A stretch of 62,500 nucleotides of DNA from Branchiostoma floridae. Taxonomy: Eukaryota > Chordata > Leptocardii > Amphioxiformes > Branchiostomatidae. The notes beneath the pieces are model-generated. The model was not told the origin of the DNA. It ran no database searches and was given only the letters and a program-made list of their open reading frames with translations. The DNA lies in the NCBI RefSeq assembly GCF_000003815.2, contig NC_049980.1, positions 5,197,476-5,259,975 of the forward strand. Direction: 5' to 3'. How positions within the stretch are numbered: position 1 is the first letter of the stretch; each line of letters starts with the position of its first letter. The position numbers and the translations under genes are program-made. Positions 1-11,889 of the stretch are shown here, piece by piece.

Positions 1-74
1 TTTTGATAGCGCTTTGATCACACGAAATTGACAACATTCCAAATGTAGATGAACCCATCCCATTAGTAAAGGGC

Positions 75-82
75 TATATAAA
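75..82 (+). promoter_or_regulatory. TATA box of candidate secreted-peptide gene
   Basis: The sequence TATATAAA stands about 30 bp before a plausible start site near 105. The following transcribed stretch ends in a good donor (CTCAAG then GTAGGT) at 165/166. The next acceptor falls directly in front of an ATG at 400. A short leader exon behind a TATA box is typical of highly expressed secreted-peptide genes. The start site itself is inferred. Confidence 0.5.
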
Positions 83-399
83 CAGGCACATCCGGCGCTG
101 TTAGTAAGACATTCAACAACATTCTCATCGGTGATATCTTCTGATCCGGATCCTTCAGCCTCAAGGTAGGTTTGAATATTTTCCGTAAAATATATAAAAG
201 ACAAGTCGTAAGAGTTAATCGACCAGATATTTTCCAAACTAGTTAACATTTGCAATACTGCGCATGTATGTATGTAGGACGCCAAACGAGAAACTTATAA
301 TTTTGTGCAGAGACAAGAAAGCGGTAGGTCTTAGTTATCCAACAAGATCGAGCTTTAGACACAAAAAGAACAAGTCTCTTCCGACTTTCTTGGCCACAG

Positions 400-1249
400 A
401 TGAAGACGACCCTGGTGTTTTTTCTTGTTGTCTTGGTCATCTCGTCCCAGCTGATGACTGCAGAAAGCCACTTTAGGCTTGGCCGAGGCCTGGGTAAGAA
501 AACATTCATTGTTGCTACGTCGATGAAGGTTAAACAATGTCATTCAGATAAAAAGATATCGCAAAAAGCAGTTACAAGCAACTAGATATGATTCTGGAAT
601 CAGATGTTTCAGGTACAATCTTCTACCTTTCGTCAGTGACGCAAAGCATATCTGTTAAAGAGCATTTTTATATACTGTTACTGTATGAATTGATATGCCA
701 AGTAAGTGAATTTGGGATAGTCCAATGGGAAACAAGAGGCTGAGAAATCCAAGACCGCGGACTGATACAAATGAGTCAGGGTCGGGTCACGACTTTGTAC
801 GATTTATCACGATGACGATTTCATGCGCTCTTGCGTCGAAACCAAAATCCCCACATACTAGTAGCTCATTATAAGTGAAAACCCGAGAAGAGGGGTGATA
901 CAAACTTAGCCGTGATTGGGACTATATTCTCGCCGCAAAAGCGCCACCTATATCAGCTACGTGTAGCTACAAAAAAGCAGCACCCAAGTCAGAAGATCTG
1001 AGGAAGACGTCTGACAGACATCGAAACGTAACCAGGCTAGAGACTTTACTTTTTGTGCAAAGGTAAACTCCAATATCTAACATTTTAACTCCTTTGAACT
1101 CAGAACGTGGTGTCGAGACTATCAAAGCCATGTTATTAGTCCGCCAGGCTGAGCGCCGTGAGCTGGCCAGGGAGCTGGAGCTGGCCAGGGATGTGGAGAA
1201 GCGGGATGTGGACACCCGTATGAGTGATATGCTGGAGGAAGCTGAATGA
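400..1249 (+). CDS. Candidate small secreted peptide precursor (two coding exons, 79 aa)
   Basis: Model: non-coding exon about 105-165, coding exons 400-493 and 1104-1249. The first coding exon starts at an ATG directly after an acceptor (GGCCACAG). It encodes a strong signal peptide (MKTTLVFFLVVLVISSQ, cleavage probably near residue 21) and ends at a GTAAGA donor in phase 1. The second follows an acceptor (TGAACTCAG at 1103), stays in frame, and gives a very charged, Arg/Glu-rich, probably helical segment with RR and EKR sites and an acidic end (SDMLEEAE), then TGA. AATAAA lies at 1531. A hydrophobic leader, charged core and acidic tail suit a neuropeptide or host-defence peptide precursor, but I recognise no family. 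A further exon could hide in the 610-bp intron. The spliced model is inferred. Confidence 0.5.
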
Positions 1250-2423
1250 TCAATGGTAAAGATGATTGACACAATTCCTATCCACCATGAATCAGAAGTG
1301 TTTATTTAATTTCTCTCCTCCATGTATCAGTGCCGTCAAGTTGACGTTTGAGTCCAAACTTCAGGTTGGTGTACGTGTCTAATACAAGTACCGCTTTTCC
1401 AACAAAGCGACATATATAGCCTGGTTTCCAGTCTTTTATAGAATTATATGCTTTAGATAGTTCGCTTTCTCTATCTATCTCCATCGTTTCCGTTGGCTAC
1501 CGAACCGAAAGAGAGCGGAGTAATTCGGCCAATAAAGCCTTGCACCCAGACTAGAGGAGGCGATCATTGAGTGAACTAGAAAAAGCGATCATTGAGTGAA
1601 CTAAACCCTCACATTAGAAGTTTATTCACAAGTGCCGGAAAGTTCCAAACGTAGGACTCGTTTCCCGTTGAGGTTGGGGTTGTAAATTCTCTCATGTAGG
1701 CCTATGTGTCAAACCTTCAGGCCTTTGGGACTCGACGCTCCCAACCCCTCTGTACAACCATTATCTTCTGTACTCAAACAACGCTAAGTGGCTCATTTGC
1801 ATTTACCCTCTCTTGTATTTGCCATACCCTTATGTCCTGTTGGACTATCCCAAATTTATCGTCACATTAATTCCTAAATACCTTCATATTAATTCATAGT
1901 AACGGTATATAAAACCTGTTCTTCAACTGATCTACAGTGCCATACTCTCCTACGCAGAAGGACCACAGTCGTGTCGAAACTCCTTGTGGTTACTTTTGCT
2001 GTCTGGTGCACTCAGATCAGTTCCTGACCGCCCTGCTTATGAATATTAATATTAATGAGCTTACCCTTAAATGGGCAGTCGGCAGTTGGGGATCGGGAGT
2101 AGGAGGATGGAGCTATATAAGACGTAACATGATTGGCTGATAGCTTCCCAGCGGCCTTTGCGAGGTGGCTTTCGTAAACAGAAAGCCCAAGAAAGGCCTA
2201 TTCTCTGATTGGTTGACAGCTGGTTTGTGGCGACAATCACAGTAACTGAATGTGGGCATCCAGACAGCAGGGCCCCAATTGCAATAGGCTGAGTTAGCTA
2301 GCCGTTGGGGACCGTGCGTAGGAGGATGCAGTGCCAGTGTCACTGATGAAAGATATAGGATTGTACCTCAAACGTCTGACCGTTTCCAGAATCATATCCA
2401 GTTACTTGACTAAATAACTGCTA
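1250..2423. other. 3' flank of peptide gene, no further gene seen
   Basis: A polyadenylation signal AATAAA sits at 1531-1536 and fits the end of the peptide gene. Two related stretches near 2080-2120 and 2300-2335 share the text GTAGGAGGATG, so part of this is an old direct duplication. A TATATAAG at 2113 has no recognisable gene behind it. No convincing coding exon was seen. Confidence 0.4.
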
Positions 2424-2879
2424 CAGTCAAACGACCACCATGGGCACCGGGAAAAGCGGTCGATTTGGTCAGGTGGTCGGTTAGAAGAGTATCGACGCAC
2501 AACATGCTCGATACATAGTATAAATGGTTTCTATGTGTTTAATGGCAAATAGCAAGCACTCGCTCGTGCATCCGCCGCCTATCTATTTTGAACATAACAT
2601 CGTAATGGCAGTCAAAATCCGACGCAAACTGGCCGATTTCGGCACAAAATCGCGCTAGATATCATTGAAAATCGATGACACCTCAAGATTTGAAAATGAC
2701 GCGGTCGTTATGGGCATTGATTTGGTCCAATTTTTTTGCGGTCGCGTTGGCCAGGTCGTCGTTGTGAAGAGGTCGCTTAATGCTTACGTCAATGGGGAAA
2801 ATTTTCCGGACCGAGAAAACGCGGTCGTAATGGCCAGGTGGTCGCCAAGAAGAGGTGGTCGTTTGGGCAGGTTTGACTG
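2424..2879. mobile_element. Mariner-like MITE, copy 1
   Basis: The element begins CAGTCAAAC and ends GGTTTGACTG, with TA on both sides, the signature of Tc1/mariner-type elements. It has no coding capacity. Close copies lie at 8229-8696 and 17181-17646. All three sit beside the same decayed peptide-exon fragment, so they multiplied with the surrounding segment and not by independent insertion. Confidence 0.6.
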
Positions 2880-2919
2880 TACTTGCGATGTCTTTCGATA
2901 TATCTGAATATCTAACCTT

Positions 2920-3121
2920 CGCCAGCGTAGCAGCCATGAATGTTTTCTTACCCATGTCTCGGCCAAGCCTAAAGTGCCCTTCAGTGGTCATCAGCTGGGA
3001 CGACGTGACTGCTGAAAGTCACTTTAGGCTTGTTCGAGGCCGAGGCAACAAGAAGAAACATCAGGGTCGTCTTCATCTGTGGTCAAGAAAGTCGGACGAG
3101 ACTTATACTTTTTGTGTCTAA
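2920..3121 (-). pseudogene. Inverted decayed copy of the peptide signal exon (copy 1)
   Basis: On the minus strand this repeats the end of intron 1, the signal-peptide exon and the start of intron 2 of the gene at 400-493. It includes ATGAAGACGACCCTG and the donor GGGTAAG. About 40 extra bases are inserted inside the exon. They are an inverted duplicate of part of the same exon and shift the frame to an early stop. No second coding exon follows. Confidence 0.55.
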
Positions 3122-3820
3122 AGCCCAATATGGTTTTTATACCTATAGACCTATACCTCCTAGGCCTACCCCCGTGCTTAGAGGTACATGTATCTATGCT
3201 GACAATATTATGCAAGTTCACAAAAAGGCGGGGAAAAATCCGTGCATCTTGCAATCTTTTATTTGCAGTTTTTTTCTTTATGCAGAAGACTACCATACAT
3301 ATTCATGACGTTGCATGATTTGATAAGTATCAGAATCATATAACGTAACGTTATGTGGCAAAAGCAAGTTTGTTGGCTTATATAATGATAATATAATGAT
3401 GACGCACCCGCCACGACACACGAGTCAGGGGTAGGAGGAACCCCTTGCACCCTTTGTCGGAAGTTCTCCTAGGAGATGGATACTCCCAACAACAAAGCTG
3501 CATCTGCTGAAGCCGTCTCACACGTGTCATACAGTTCTGTCCCTGTGAGAATTAGTGCTCCAGTAGACGGGAGGGTGGAGAAGGAATTGCACACGCCTCC
3601 GTCACCATAAAAAGTCATGTGCAGGTCAGTCAAACAGGTTACCGAACCCTCCGGCAAAATGCCTGGCTGCCTACTCATCTGTCGATTCGACAGGAGAATA
3701 AAAGAAAATAGTGATGAAAAGTGTGAGATTCTTGTAAATTACTTTTTATTCACGCGTCTGTCAATAACAAAGTCGAATTTTCGCGAACTTGCGGATGAAA
3801 TTGAGAGCCGTCAACGATCA

Positions 3821-4660
3821 CGGGGTGATTCCCATTGTTTTAAAGCCTTGTGGAAAAGTAACTAAGTAGTTTTTGGCAATTAAATGGCGTTCTGTCCAGG
3901 GTTCTAGCATGCATTTCAAGCTTGACGCCATGACGTATAAAATTCCATACGGCCGCACTGAAAAAGTAGATTTTCAAATCCCCAACATTCGGGGTGATTC
4001 CCATTGTTTTAAAGCCTTGTGGAAAAGTAACTAAGTAATTTTTGGCAGTCTAATTGCTTTCTACATGGGTTTTAGTACTAAATTCAAGTGATAGATGTAA
4101 CGCACAATTTGTAATTTTGAAGCCATGACGTATGAAAGAATGTGAAAATCCAGACTCTCAACACTGAAAAAGTAGCTTTCCAGATTCCGACATTCGGGGT
4201 GATTCCCATTGTTTTAAAGGCTCGTGGAAAAGTAACTAAGTAATTTTTGGCAGTCCAATTGCTTTCTACGTTCTGTCCATGGGTTTGAGTACTAAATTCA
4301 AGTGATAAAAGTAACGCACACTTTGTCATTTTGAAGCCATGACGTATTAAAAAACCGTCAAAATCCAGACAACACTGAAAACGTAGCTTTCCAGATCCCC
4401 TACATTCGGGGTGAGTCCCATTGTTTTAAAGCCTTGTGGAAAAGTAACTCAGTAATTTTTGGCAGTCAAATGTTCTGTCCTTTGGCTCTAGTATGAAATT
4501 CAAGTGATAAAAGCAACGCACGCTTTGTAGTCTTGACGCCATGACGTATGAAAGAATGTCAAAATCCAGAAAACATTAATTCATGAAAAAGTAGCTTTCC
4601 ATATCCCCGACATTTGGGGTGATTTCCATTGTTGTAAAAAAATGGGAAAAGCATCTATTT
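3821..4660. repeat. Roughly 205-bp satellite, five units
   Basis: The phrase CGGGGTGATTCCCATTG recurs at 3821, 3990, 4195, 4407 and, with changes, 4615. Each is followed by similar text including GTGGAAAAGTAACTAAG and CCATGACGTATG. Spacing is 169-212 bp. Related units lie at 9352-9697 and 13475-13600, where a transposon separates them. Confidence 0.7.
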
Positions 4661-5179
4661 TGTGGGGGCAATAGGATAAAGCTACTACATTGCATTTAGA
4701 ACATCATGCACATCGTGCACATCATGAATACGTTTTAACAGTGAAAAGTATACAAAGATGTTTGAAACTTCTTCTAGAATGTGTGCAGTTTGCAACTTGT
4801 TTCCAACATATATGGTTCAAATATGTTCAAATTTTCATCTTTAATTGTTGAACAATTTAGAACTAAAATGACTAATATGTACTTTTCTTTTGTTCAAACT
4901 TATTTGCACGCCATGGTGAGACTTGTTGATCACCACTTTAATTCGCTCACACATTTGTTCAACTTTGTAACCTTAAACGTACAAATACTCTCTCAAATGA
5001 CATTATTTTGCGTTTTTAAACGGTCCAAGTGAATTATGTCATTCTAACTAGATAGGTGACCCAACTCAGTACGGTTTCGTTCCTTTTCGCTCAATTTCGT
5101 TTCTTTTTTGTTTCTTTTCTCACTTTCGGTACACCACTCTGTACGTGTATCCCCAGGCCCACAGCAACAACATACGCTA

Positions 5180-5604
5180 TCAGGCCTTGGTCTTGTCACA
5201 GTGGATCATGACTTTGATCCCTTCGCCCTTCTTGGCGAACTCGAAGGCCTCCAGTGTCTGCTCCAGGCTATAGCGGTGGGAGACCAGCGGCTTCACGTTC
5301 ACCTGTCCCGAGGCTATCATTGCTAGGGCTGTCGGGTAGCTGTACGTATACGGAAACACATGTATCTTTAATAAATATCTGTCACAATTTGAGAAAAACA
5401 AAAATTATCGTCTGAGGCTTAGAGAAAGAGAGAGAGAGAGATACAGTCAGTCATACGGTGTATGAGAGGGATACAGACAGACAGACAGAAAGAGAGAGAC
5501 AGAGACAGAGAGAGACAGAGAGAGAGACAGACAGACAGACAGAAAGAGAGAGACAGGCAGAGAGAGAGAGAGACAGAGAGAGAGAGACAGAGAGAGAGAC
5601 AGAT

Positions 5605-5635
<31 letters not shown>

Positions 5636-8056
5636 GACAGAGACAGACAGACAGATACAGAGCGAGAGAAAGAGGGAGAGATATATTGAGAAATAGATAA
5701 TTTCGAACATTACGTCTTTGTAAAAACATTCAATAAAGTAACCATGAATTTTCACAAATGCTAGACTAAGTGCGTATCTGTGTTTACATGTATGACGAGG
5801 GGAACATATTCTTTATGTAACATTTCTTCTTCCGTTCCAAACAAATGACGAGGTCAATAACGTGGATCGGACGGCTATCACTGATAATTAAAAGTAACAG
5901 ACACCTTGTGGTGTCTTATGATATAATGTAGCATGTGGCACGATAGGATTTGAGAGGCTGGTCACCATACGCACATCTGTATGTTTCTAAGGATAAGAAT
6001 AAACTGCGAATGAAGTTTAGCTAGGCCATGTGATTAGGTAAAGAAAAAGTATGTATTTTGCTTGCAGACGTTACCTTTCTATCAATGTCTTTAACTCTCG
6101 CCAGCATTTAAAAGAAGAACATAACAAAAATTATGTGTGGTATGAATATTAACTGTACTTAGTCCTGGAGGAAATATTTGCCCGTACTCGTTTGCGTATC
6201 GGAGGTTTCCCCTGATGTCTACTTCCTTCAGAGCGGCGTCTAGGAGCGGGATGGTCGCCATGGGCCGGCCGAGCCCGACTATCATCAGAACACCTCCCGG
6301 CTCCGTGGCCTGAAAAAACAGCAACCAATATCCGAGCAAGATTCACGTCCTTCCATAAAGTATAAGATTAACTGATCGAGGTTACATGTAGCTCGTTTAC
6401 CTGTTTTTCGTAATTATCCCCCACATTGGCCCGTCAGCATTTACGGATGCTACTACTTTCGGATTCTGACGCCTTTCTGTCGTTATTTTGTTTCAAGGAT
6501 GAATAGGCCAATCGACGATGTCAAGGCTGCAGTACTGTCAAGGATCACTAGTTGGCGCTTCAATACCGCTGAAAAAAATACTAGATACTGAAGGCGCAAT
6601 TTTGGTCTTGGAATTCTGCCAAACCGCTACAGAAATCGCTGCAGTTCCAAGGTTACACATCAGAGGGCAAAAACCTACTTTAACCTATGTCTTCCCAATG
6701 AAATCTTTCAAATCTTTATTAAATACGATGTTGCAGTCCAATTTCTAAAGTTATGCTGACCGGAAATACAAACACACTGAAAGACAGACACACACTCACA
6801 CAAAACGATACTTCAATTTTATGTGAAGTGATGTGAATGACAAAGCAAAAACAATAGTTTTATAAATTATGAATTTACATAAATGCCTGCATGGATGCTG
6901 GTTTCAGCGCCGCTACACTCTATGGTGACGTCAGGGTTGCACCCCAGCACCTGCACCACGTGGTCAGCTACCTCCCGTCCGTCACGGCTAGTCACGTGCA
7001 CGGTGACTTCAGCTCCCATCTGACGTGCAAACTCCAGCCGCTTGGAGTCAATATCTGTATTTGTAACGATAAACAAAACTCCTTTGTAGTGTTTGCAGTC
7101 TTTTCGGGGGGGGGGGGGGGGGGCTGTCTGATTGTTTCAAACAGCATAATCTAGTCTAAGGAAATGGTAACTTTCGAGGGGAAGGAATACTTTTACGACT
7201 TTTACGAGGAATATCTGAGCGTGGACAGAATTAGTTTGACTGATTTCTAGGAGTAACATACATTCCAATATACTTGTGTATATATTATGTAGATACAGTT
7301 GCTGCTCAAAAATGGCCAAGTGTATAAGCATACTTGCTTATAATTACCTGTGATGACCACCTGTGCTGCACCCATCGCCTTGGCCACTTGGAGGCACACC
7401 AGCCCAATGGGACCTGGGACAAAAACAGCAATGTGTTTGTGAAGAGTAATATAACTTTGGGGTTCAAGGCTGCCAAACTGACCACGCCAACAGCTCTGAG
7501 CTTTTGGCGTTGTGGTTTGCACGTTGGATTTGTGATTCGGCTGCCCGGATTCGCCGCGGGTTCGAATTCCGTGAGTCGGGATGATGTTGTTTCTTTCTGT
7601 TCTACTCGCCCCTCTCGGGTTGTTTCAGTAAAAGAACTGGTCGTGACACAGAAGACATACACTATGTACAGTATTTTACGGGTTCATTGTAAAGGACGAG
7701 TTCTCCTAGATATTTCTGACAAGCACAATGCACGGTGGACCACGCTTCTAATAACTACCACCCTTTGGCACCAGTGAATGAAAACATACAGCCAGGATTC
7801 GAAATCCAAATGAAAGCTCTTGGTCCAGAGATATGGGTCGCTAACCATCTAATTTGCACTTTGCCACCAGCCTATTCCGGTCATATATACAGATTTACAA
7901 GTGTATTTCAGCTTTGTACAAGCACAAATACGTTTACCTGCACCACAGATCAGAACTTTGCTGCCAACAGTGACCCCTGACCTCCTGCAGGCATGCACAC
8001 CCACAGACAGGGGCTCCAGCAGAGCACCTTCCTCGTAACTCACATGGTCGGGGAGC
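5180..8056 (-). CDS. Sorbitol dehydrogenase half-gene A (exons 5-9 only)
   Basis: Five minus-strand exons: 8056-7938, 7413-7348, 7054-6879, 6309-6188, 5339-5180 (stop TGA). All have AG/GT boundaries, and lengths and phases match exons 5-9 of the complete copies. They encode the second half of SORD: the [12 protein letters not shown] segment (Glu zinc ligand), the Rossmann loop GAGPIG, the NAD-selecting Asp (VVITDID) and the C-terminus to KTKA. Exons 1-4, with the catalytic Cys and His, are absent upstream, and exon 5 has no start codon of its own. It is either a 5'-truncated duplicate or a 3' module spliced to exons 1-4 of copy C. The phase (AA then G, Lys) would fit. The exon 8 donor is weak (GA|GTACGG). 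Confidence 0.8.
5418..5690. repeat. GA/GACA microsatellite in intron 8 of copy A
   Basis: About 270 bp of GAGA and GACAGACA runs between exons 9 and 8. Open frames across it, on both strands, only translate the simple repeat. Confidence 0.95.
7505..7800 (+). mobile_element. SINE-like sequence with tRNA B-box in intron 5 of copy A
   Basis: GGTTCGAATTCC at about 7559-7570 matches the RNA polymerase III B box. About 45 bp earlier TGGTTTGCACG could be a diverged A box, and the text between resembles a tRNA arm (CCGGATTCGCCGC). It is interpreted as the head of a tRNA-derived SINE. The same element sits at the same place in copy B (B box at 16507), so it predates that duplication. Confidence 0.45.
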
Positions 8057-8228
8057 CTAGAACACATTTTAACTCCGGTTTGAAGTCGCATGGTATGTTG
8101 AAGACCATTCGTTCGAATTTGCCAAAGGGTAGACGGGCACAGATTTATACCATATAGCATGATATACATAGTATATCGTCGGGGGGCGGGGGGGTGGGTG
8201 TAGGACGAAACGAGTTCAGCCTTATTTA

Positions 8229-8696
8229 CAGTCAAACCTGCCCAAGACCACCAGTCGGGGGACTGGGGAAAAAGCGGTCGATTTGGTCAGGTGGTCGGTT
8301 AGAAGAGTGTCGACTCACAACATGTCCGATGTATAGTTTAAATGGCCCGTTGTGTTTAATGGCAAATAGCAAGCACACGCACGTGCATCCGCCGCCATAT
8401 TTTTTTTAACATAACAGCGTAATGGTAGTCAAAATCCGACGGAAACTGGCCGAATTCAGCACAAAATCGCGCTAGTTATCTTTAGAAATCGATGACACCT
8501 CAATATTTGAAAATGACGCGGTCGTTATGGGCAGGGATTTGGTCCCAATTTTTGACGGTCGCGTTGGCCAGGTGGTCGTTGTGAAGAGGTCGCTTAATTC
8601 TTACGTCAATGGGGAAAATTTTCGAGACAGAGAAAAAGCGGTCGTAATGGCCAGGTGGTCGCCAAGAAGAGGTGGTCGCTCGGGCAGGTTTGACTG
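8229..8696. mobile_element. Mariner-like MITE, copy 2
   Basis: It has CAGTCAAACCTGCCC and GGGCAGGTTTGACTG as terminal inverted repeats with TA flanks, 468 bp and non-coding. It is part of the segment repeated together with SORD copies A and B. Confidence 0.65.
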
Positions 8697-8734
8697 TACT
8701 TGCGATGTCTTTTGATATCTGAATGTCTAACCTT

Positions 8735-8935
8735 CCCAGCGTAGCAGCCATGAATGTTTTCTTACCCATATCTCAGCCAAGCCTAAAATGGCTTTCGGCA
8801 GTCATCAGATGGGACGACGTGACTGCTGAAAGTCACTTTAGGCTTGTTCGAGGCCGAGGCAACAAGAAGAAAGATCAGGGTCGTCTTCATCTGCGGTCAA
8901 GAAAGTCGGACGAGACTTATACTTTTTGTGTCTAA
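8735..8935 (-). pseudogene. Decayed copy of the peptide signal exon (copy 2)
   Basis: This is a minus-strand homologue of the exon at 400-493 with the same roughly 40-bp inverted insertion as copy 1. It keeps ATGAAGACGACCCTGATC and the GGGTAAG donor. The frame is broken and there is no downstream coding exon. Confidence 0.5.
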
Positions 8936-9351
8936 AGTCCAATATGGTTTTTATACCTATAGACCTACCTCCTAGGCCTACCACCGTGCTCAGAGGTACA
9001 CGTATCTATGCTGACAATATTATGCAAGTTCACAAAAAGGCGGAGAAAAAATCCGTGCATTTTGCAATCTTTTATTTGAAGTTTTTCTTTATGCAGAAGA
9101 CTACCATACATATTCATGACGTTGCATGATTTGACAAGTATCAGAATTTTCATAACGAAACTTGCACAAATTGTAACGTTATGCGGCGAAAGCAAGTTTG
9201 TTGGCTTATATGATAAGTGTAGGATTCTTGTTAATTACTTTTTATTCACGCGTCTATCAATAGCAAAGTCAAACTATGATTTCTTTTTTGAATTTTTTAG
9301 AAGGCGAATTTTCGCGAACTTGCGGAGGAAATTAAGAGCCGTCAATTGTCA

Positions 9352-9697
9352 CGGGGTAATTTCCATTGTTTCCAAGCCTGGTGGAAAAGTAACTAAGTAA
9401 TTTTTGGCAGTCTAATTGCTTTCTACATGGATTTTAGTACTGAATTCAAGTGATAAAAGTAACGAACACTTTGTAATCTTGACGACATGACGTATAAAAA
9501 GACGTCAAAATTCAGAGAACACTGAAAAAGTAGCTTTTCAAATCTCCGACATTCGGGGTGATTCCCTTTGTTTTAAAGCCTTGTGGAAAAGTAACTAAGT
9601 AACTTGGGCAATTGAATGGCGTTCTACTTTCTGTCCAGGATTTTAATATGCATTTCAAGTGATAAAAGTAACGGATACTTTGTAATCTTGACTCCAT
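9352..9697. repeat. 205-bp satellite units left of the CACTA insertion
   Basis: Two units of the satellite seen at 3821-4660 begin near 9352 and 9553. The second is cut by the transposon at 9699, and its remainder continues at 13475. Confidence 0.65.
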
Positions 9698-10643
9698 GCA
9701 CTGTGCGAAAGGGTGTGATTTCCGGACGTTTCTATGTTTGTATACATCCGGATTGGGAACGTTTCCGGATATATCCGGACAATATCCGGACGAAATCTGA
9801 CATGACTCCCCTGCGTTTTCGGATAATTTCAGGAGTCCGGAACGGGACCATTTAATTCCTGCCTCATATCTGGATTTCCGGTAATGGAACGTTTTCGGAC
9901 CGTCTTTGAGGACAAAACACGTTTCCTATAATTCGTATATATCCGAATAATTTCAGGAGTCAAGAATGGGACCATATAATCATGTCGCATATCCGGATCC
10001 CAAGTAATGGAACGTTCTCGGATTCTTTGGAGACAAAACACGTTCCGAATATTTCATGTTTTCTGATTGCGTCCGGAACTATTACGTCCCGGAAAGGTTG
10101 CATATACTTAAGATATACTGAAACAACATAGGAACCATTATACTACACCTTATTTCAGAATATTCAGTAACTTTACGATGCTAAATACCTAATATTTAAC
10201 GTTTCCTGTCCGTTTTAACTCCGAAAATGCTAACTCGGTAAGGCTACCTTTTGTGAAAGCCTTTCAAAGAATTTCCTGTATAAATCAGATGACACAAGTA
10301 CCACAACAAATACATTATGTAGAGGAACAGATCATGTTAAAGCCAAGGGGCAAATCAATATGCATTTGTCTCTTAGTCTTACCAAGGAAGTTATAGCTCA
10401 CTACAACCTCATTGGTCTTACATGTCTTTTACATACAAAAAGTGGAACTCAACAACGAAGCCAAAATTTCACAGTTCACTGTAAGGTCCAATGATCAAGC
10501 CCAGGTCAATCACATCATAACAAAACAGATCAGACTAAATGTACAATATCAAATGTACAGTATTCCGAAACATCCCTATATACAAATGTACCATACAATC
10601 AAAATTCTTAGGATAAAATGTCATTACGAAATCAGTTCTATTT

Positions 10644-10907
10644 TCAGTGTCCTCTGTCATACGTCCGTATCGTCGTCGTGTTGACTGTGGAATCATCGTC
10701 CGGGGCGCCCTCTTCTGCGTCTTGGTGGCAGTGGACGGTCTTTGGCGACGGAAGATGCTTTGGAATCTCGGAATATTGACGACACGTCTCGAGGGCTGTC
10801 CGCTCCATTGTGAAGTCTAGGCGCTGTTCGTCTTTAGAGTAGGGACGATTCTGGCAGGATACGACGGCACTGGCAGGGCAGGCGACTGGGTAATAATCGC
10901 TCAGCGG
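10644..10907 (-). other. Exon-like open frame inside the CACTA element
   Basis: An 88-codon frame runs from a good acceptor (a T-rich tract, then CCATTTCAG) to TGA at 10644. The product is hydrophilic with an acidic end (EEGAPDDD), and I do not recognise it. Exon-like pieces with donors lie upstream on the same strand: one ends near 11720 (GTAAGTAC), with a CQRCANCGN motif in one frame, and one ends at about 11479 (GTGAGTAC). Their phases do not join cleanly, so it may be a captured host gene fragment, a relic or chance. Confidence 0.25.
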
Positions 10908-11889
10908 CTGAAATGGAAAAAAAAAACGGCTTTGAATTTTTAACTGCCCTGAGCCCGAGAACGGTACATGTAAAAGTGTTCCAACAACACGGCCAGAAAA
11001 ATCACAGCAGGACAAGACGGGGACAAAGGCAGGAATCTGGAGTCGATTATCATTAAAATGGCGCCCGCCACAGATGGTTGACTAAAGACCTCCAAACAAC
11101 AAAGCCAACGGAATTTGAACATGCACGCAATCACGTTGGTCCTTTAATAATAGCACCAAGGTCCTATTAAAGATTTAGCCAGCCAAAACAACAGGACAGG
11201 AAAGTTGGACGTAAAGTATAGAAGCAGCGGCACTTACAGCACAACATGATAGGAGAATTTAACTAATTTTGGAACAGGCAATTTGTAAACAAGCCCTAAG
11301 GGATGACACGCGGGGGTTCTAACTGAAAGAGAAGTGATCTATCATGCCAAGATCATGCAACAATCTTTACAAAAAACACTGGGAAGGCATTTGACGACAG
11401 CTATATACGGAACTAAGAACGATAACTGGCATGTGTATACAATCTTTGTACTAAAGAGCTACACTACTTGTACTCACCTCCGGGTCTCAGCGGCGGGCGG
11501 TAAATGAGTTTCAAACCTAACTGCTGTCACCAGCTGGTCTACTATTGGTTACTTTCTTATCTAGTCAAGTCATGTGACTTCCTAATATAGTCTTGTTACG
11601 TACTAAGGACTTCTCCAGATGGTTTCAAGCAAGTTAGTGCCATCCATCATGCCTGTTTCACAGAAACGCATGTGCAAGAAAGTTTTTGTGAATGAATGCA
11701 TCATGTACTTACCAGTTTAAAAGTTGCACGCAACGCTGTGGCGCAGTGTAGGCTGTTATCTGCAGCGACTGCTACAAACACACACGGCACGGTCCTGTTG
11801 CCACAGTTGGCGCACCGTTGACATGCCAACGTATTGGTCTGCTTGGCACTTTGCACAGCTTGCATTTATATACCGTTTTACGAGTGAAG

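Noticed and set aside
967-1272. 101-codon minus-strand Ser-rich frame
   Set aside because: It is antisense to the second coding exon of the candidate peptide gene and has no supporting signal.
5447-5755. Long Leu/Ser frames on the minus strand and Arg/Glu/Thr/Asp frames on the plus strand
   Set aside because: They are translations of the GA/GACA microsatellite between SORD exons. The same applies to 14256-14719 and 39114-39311.
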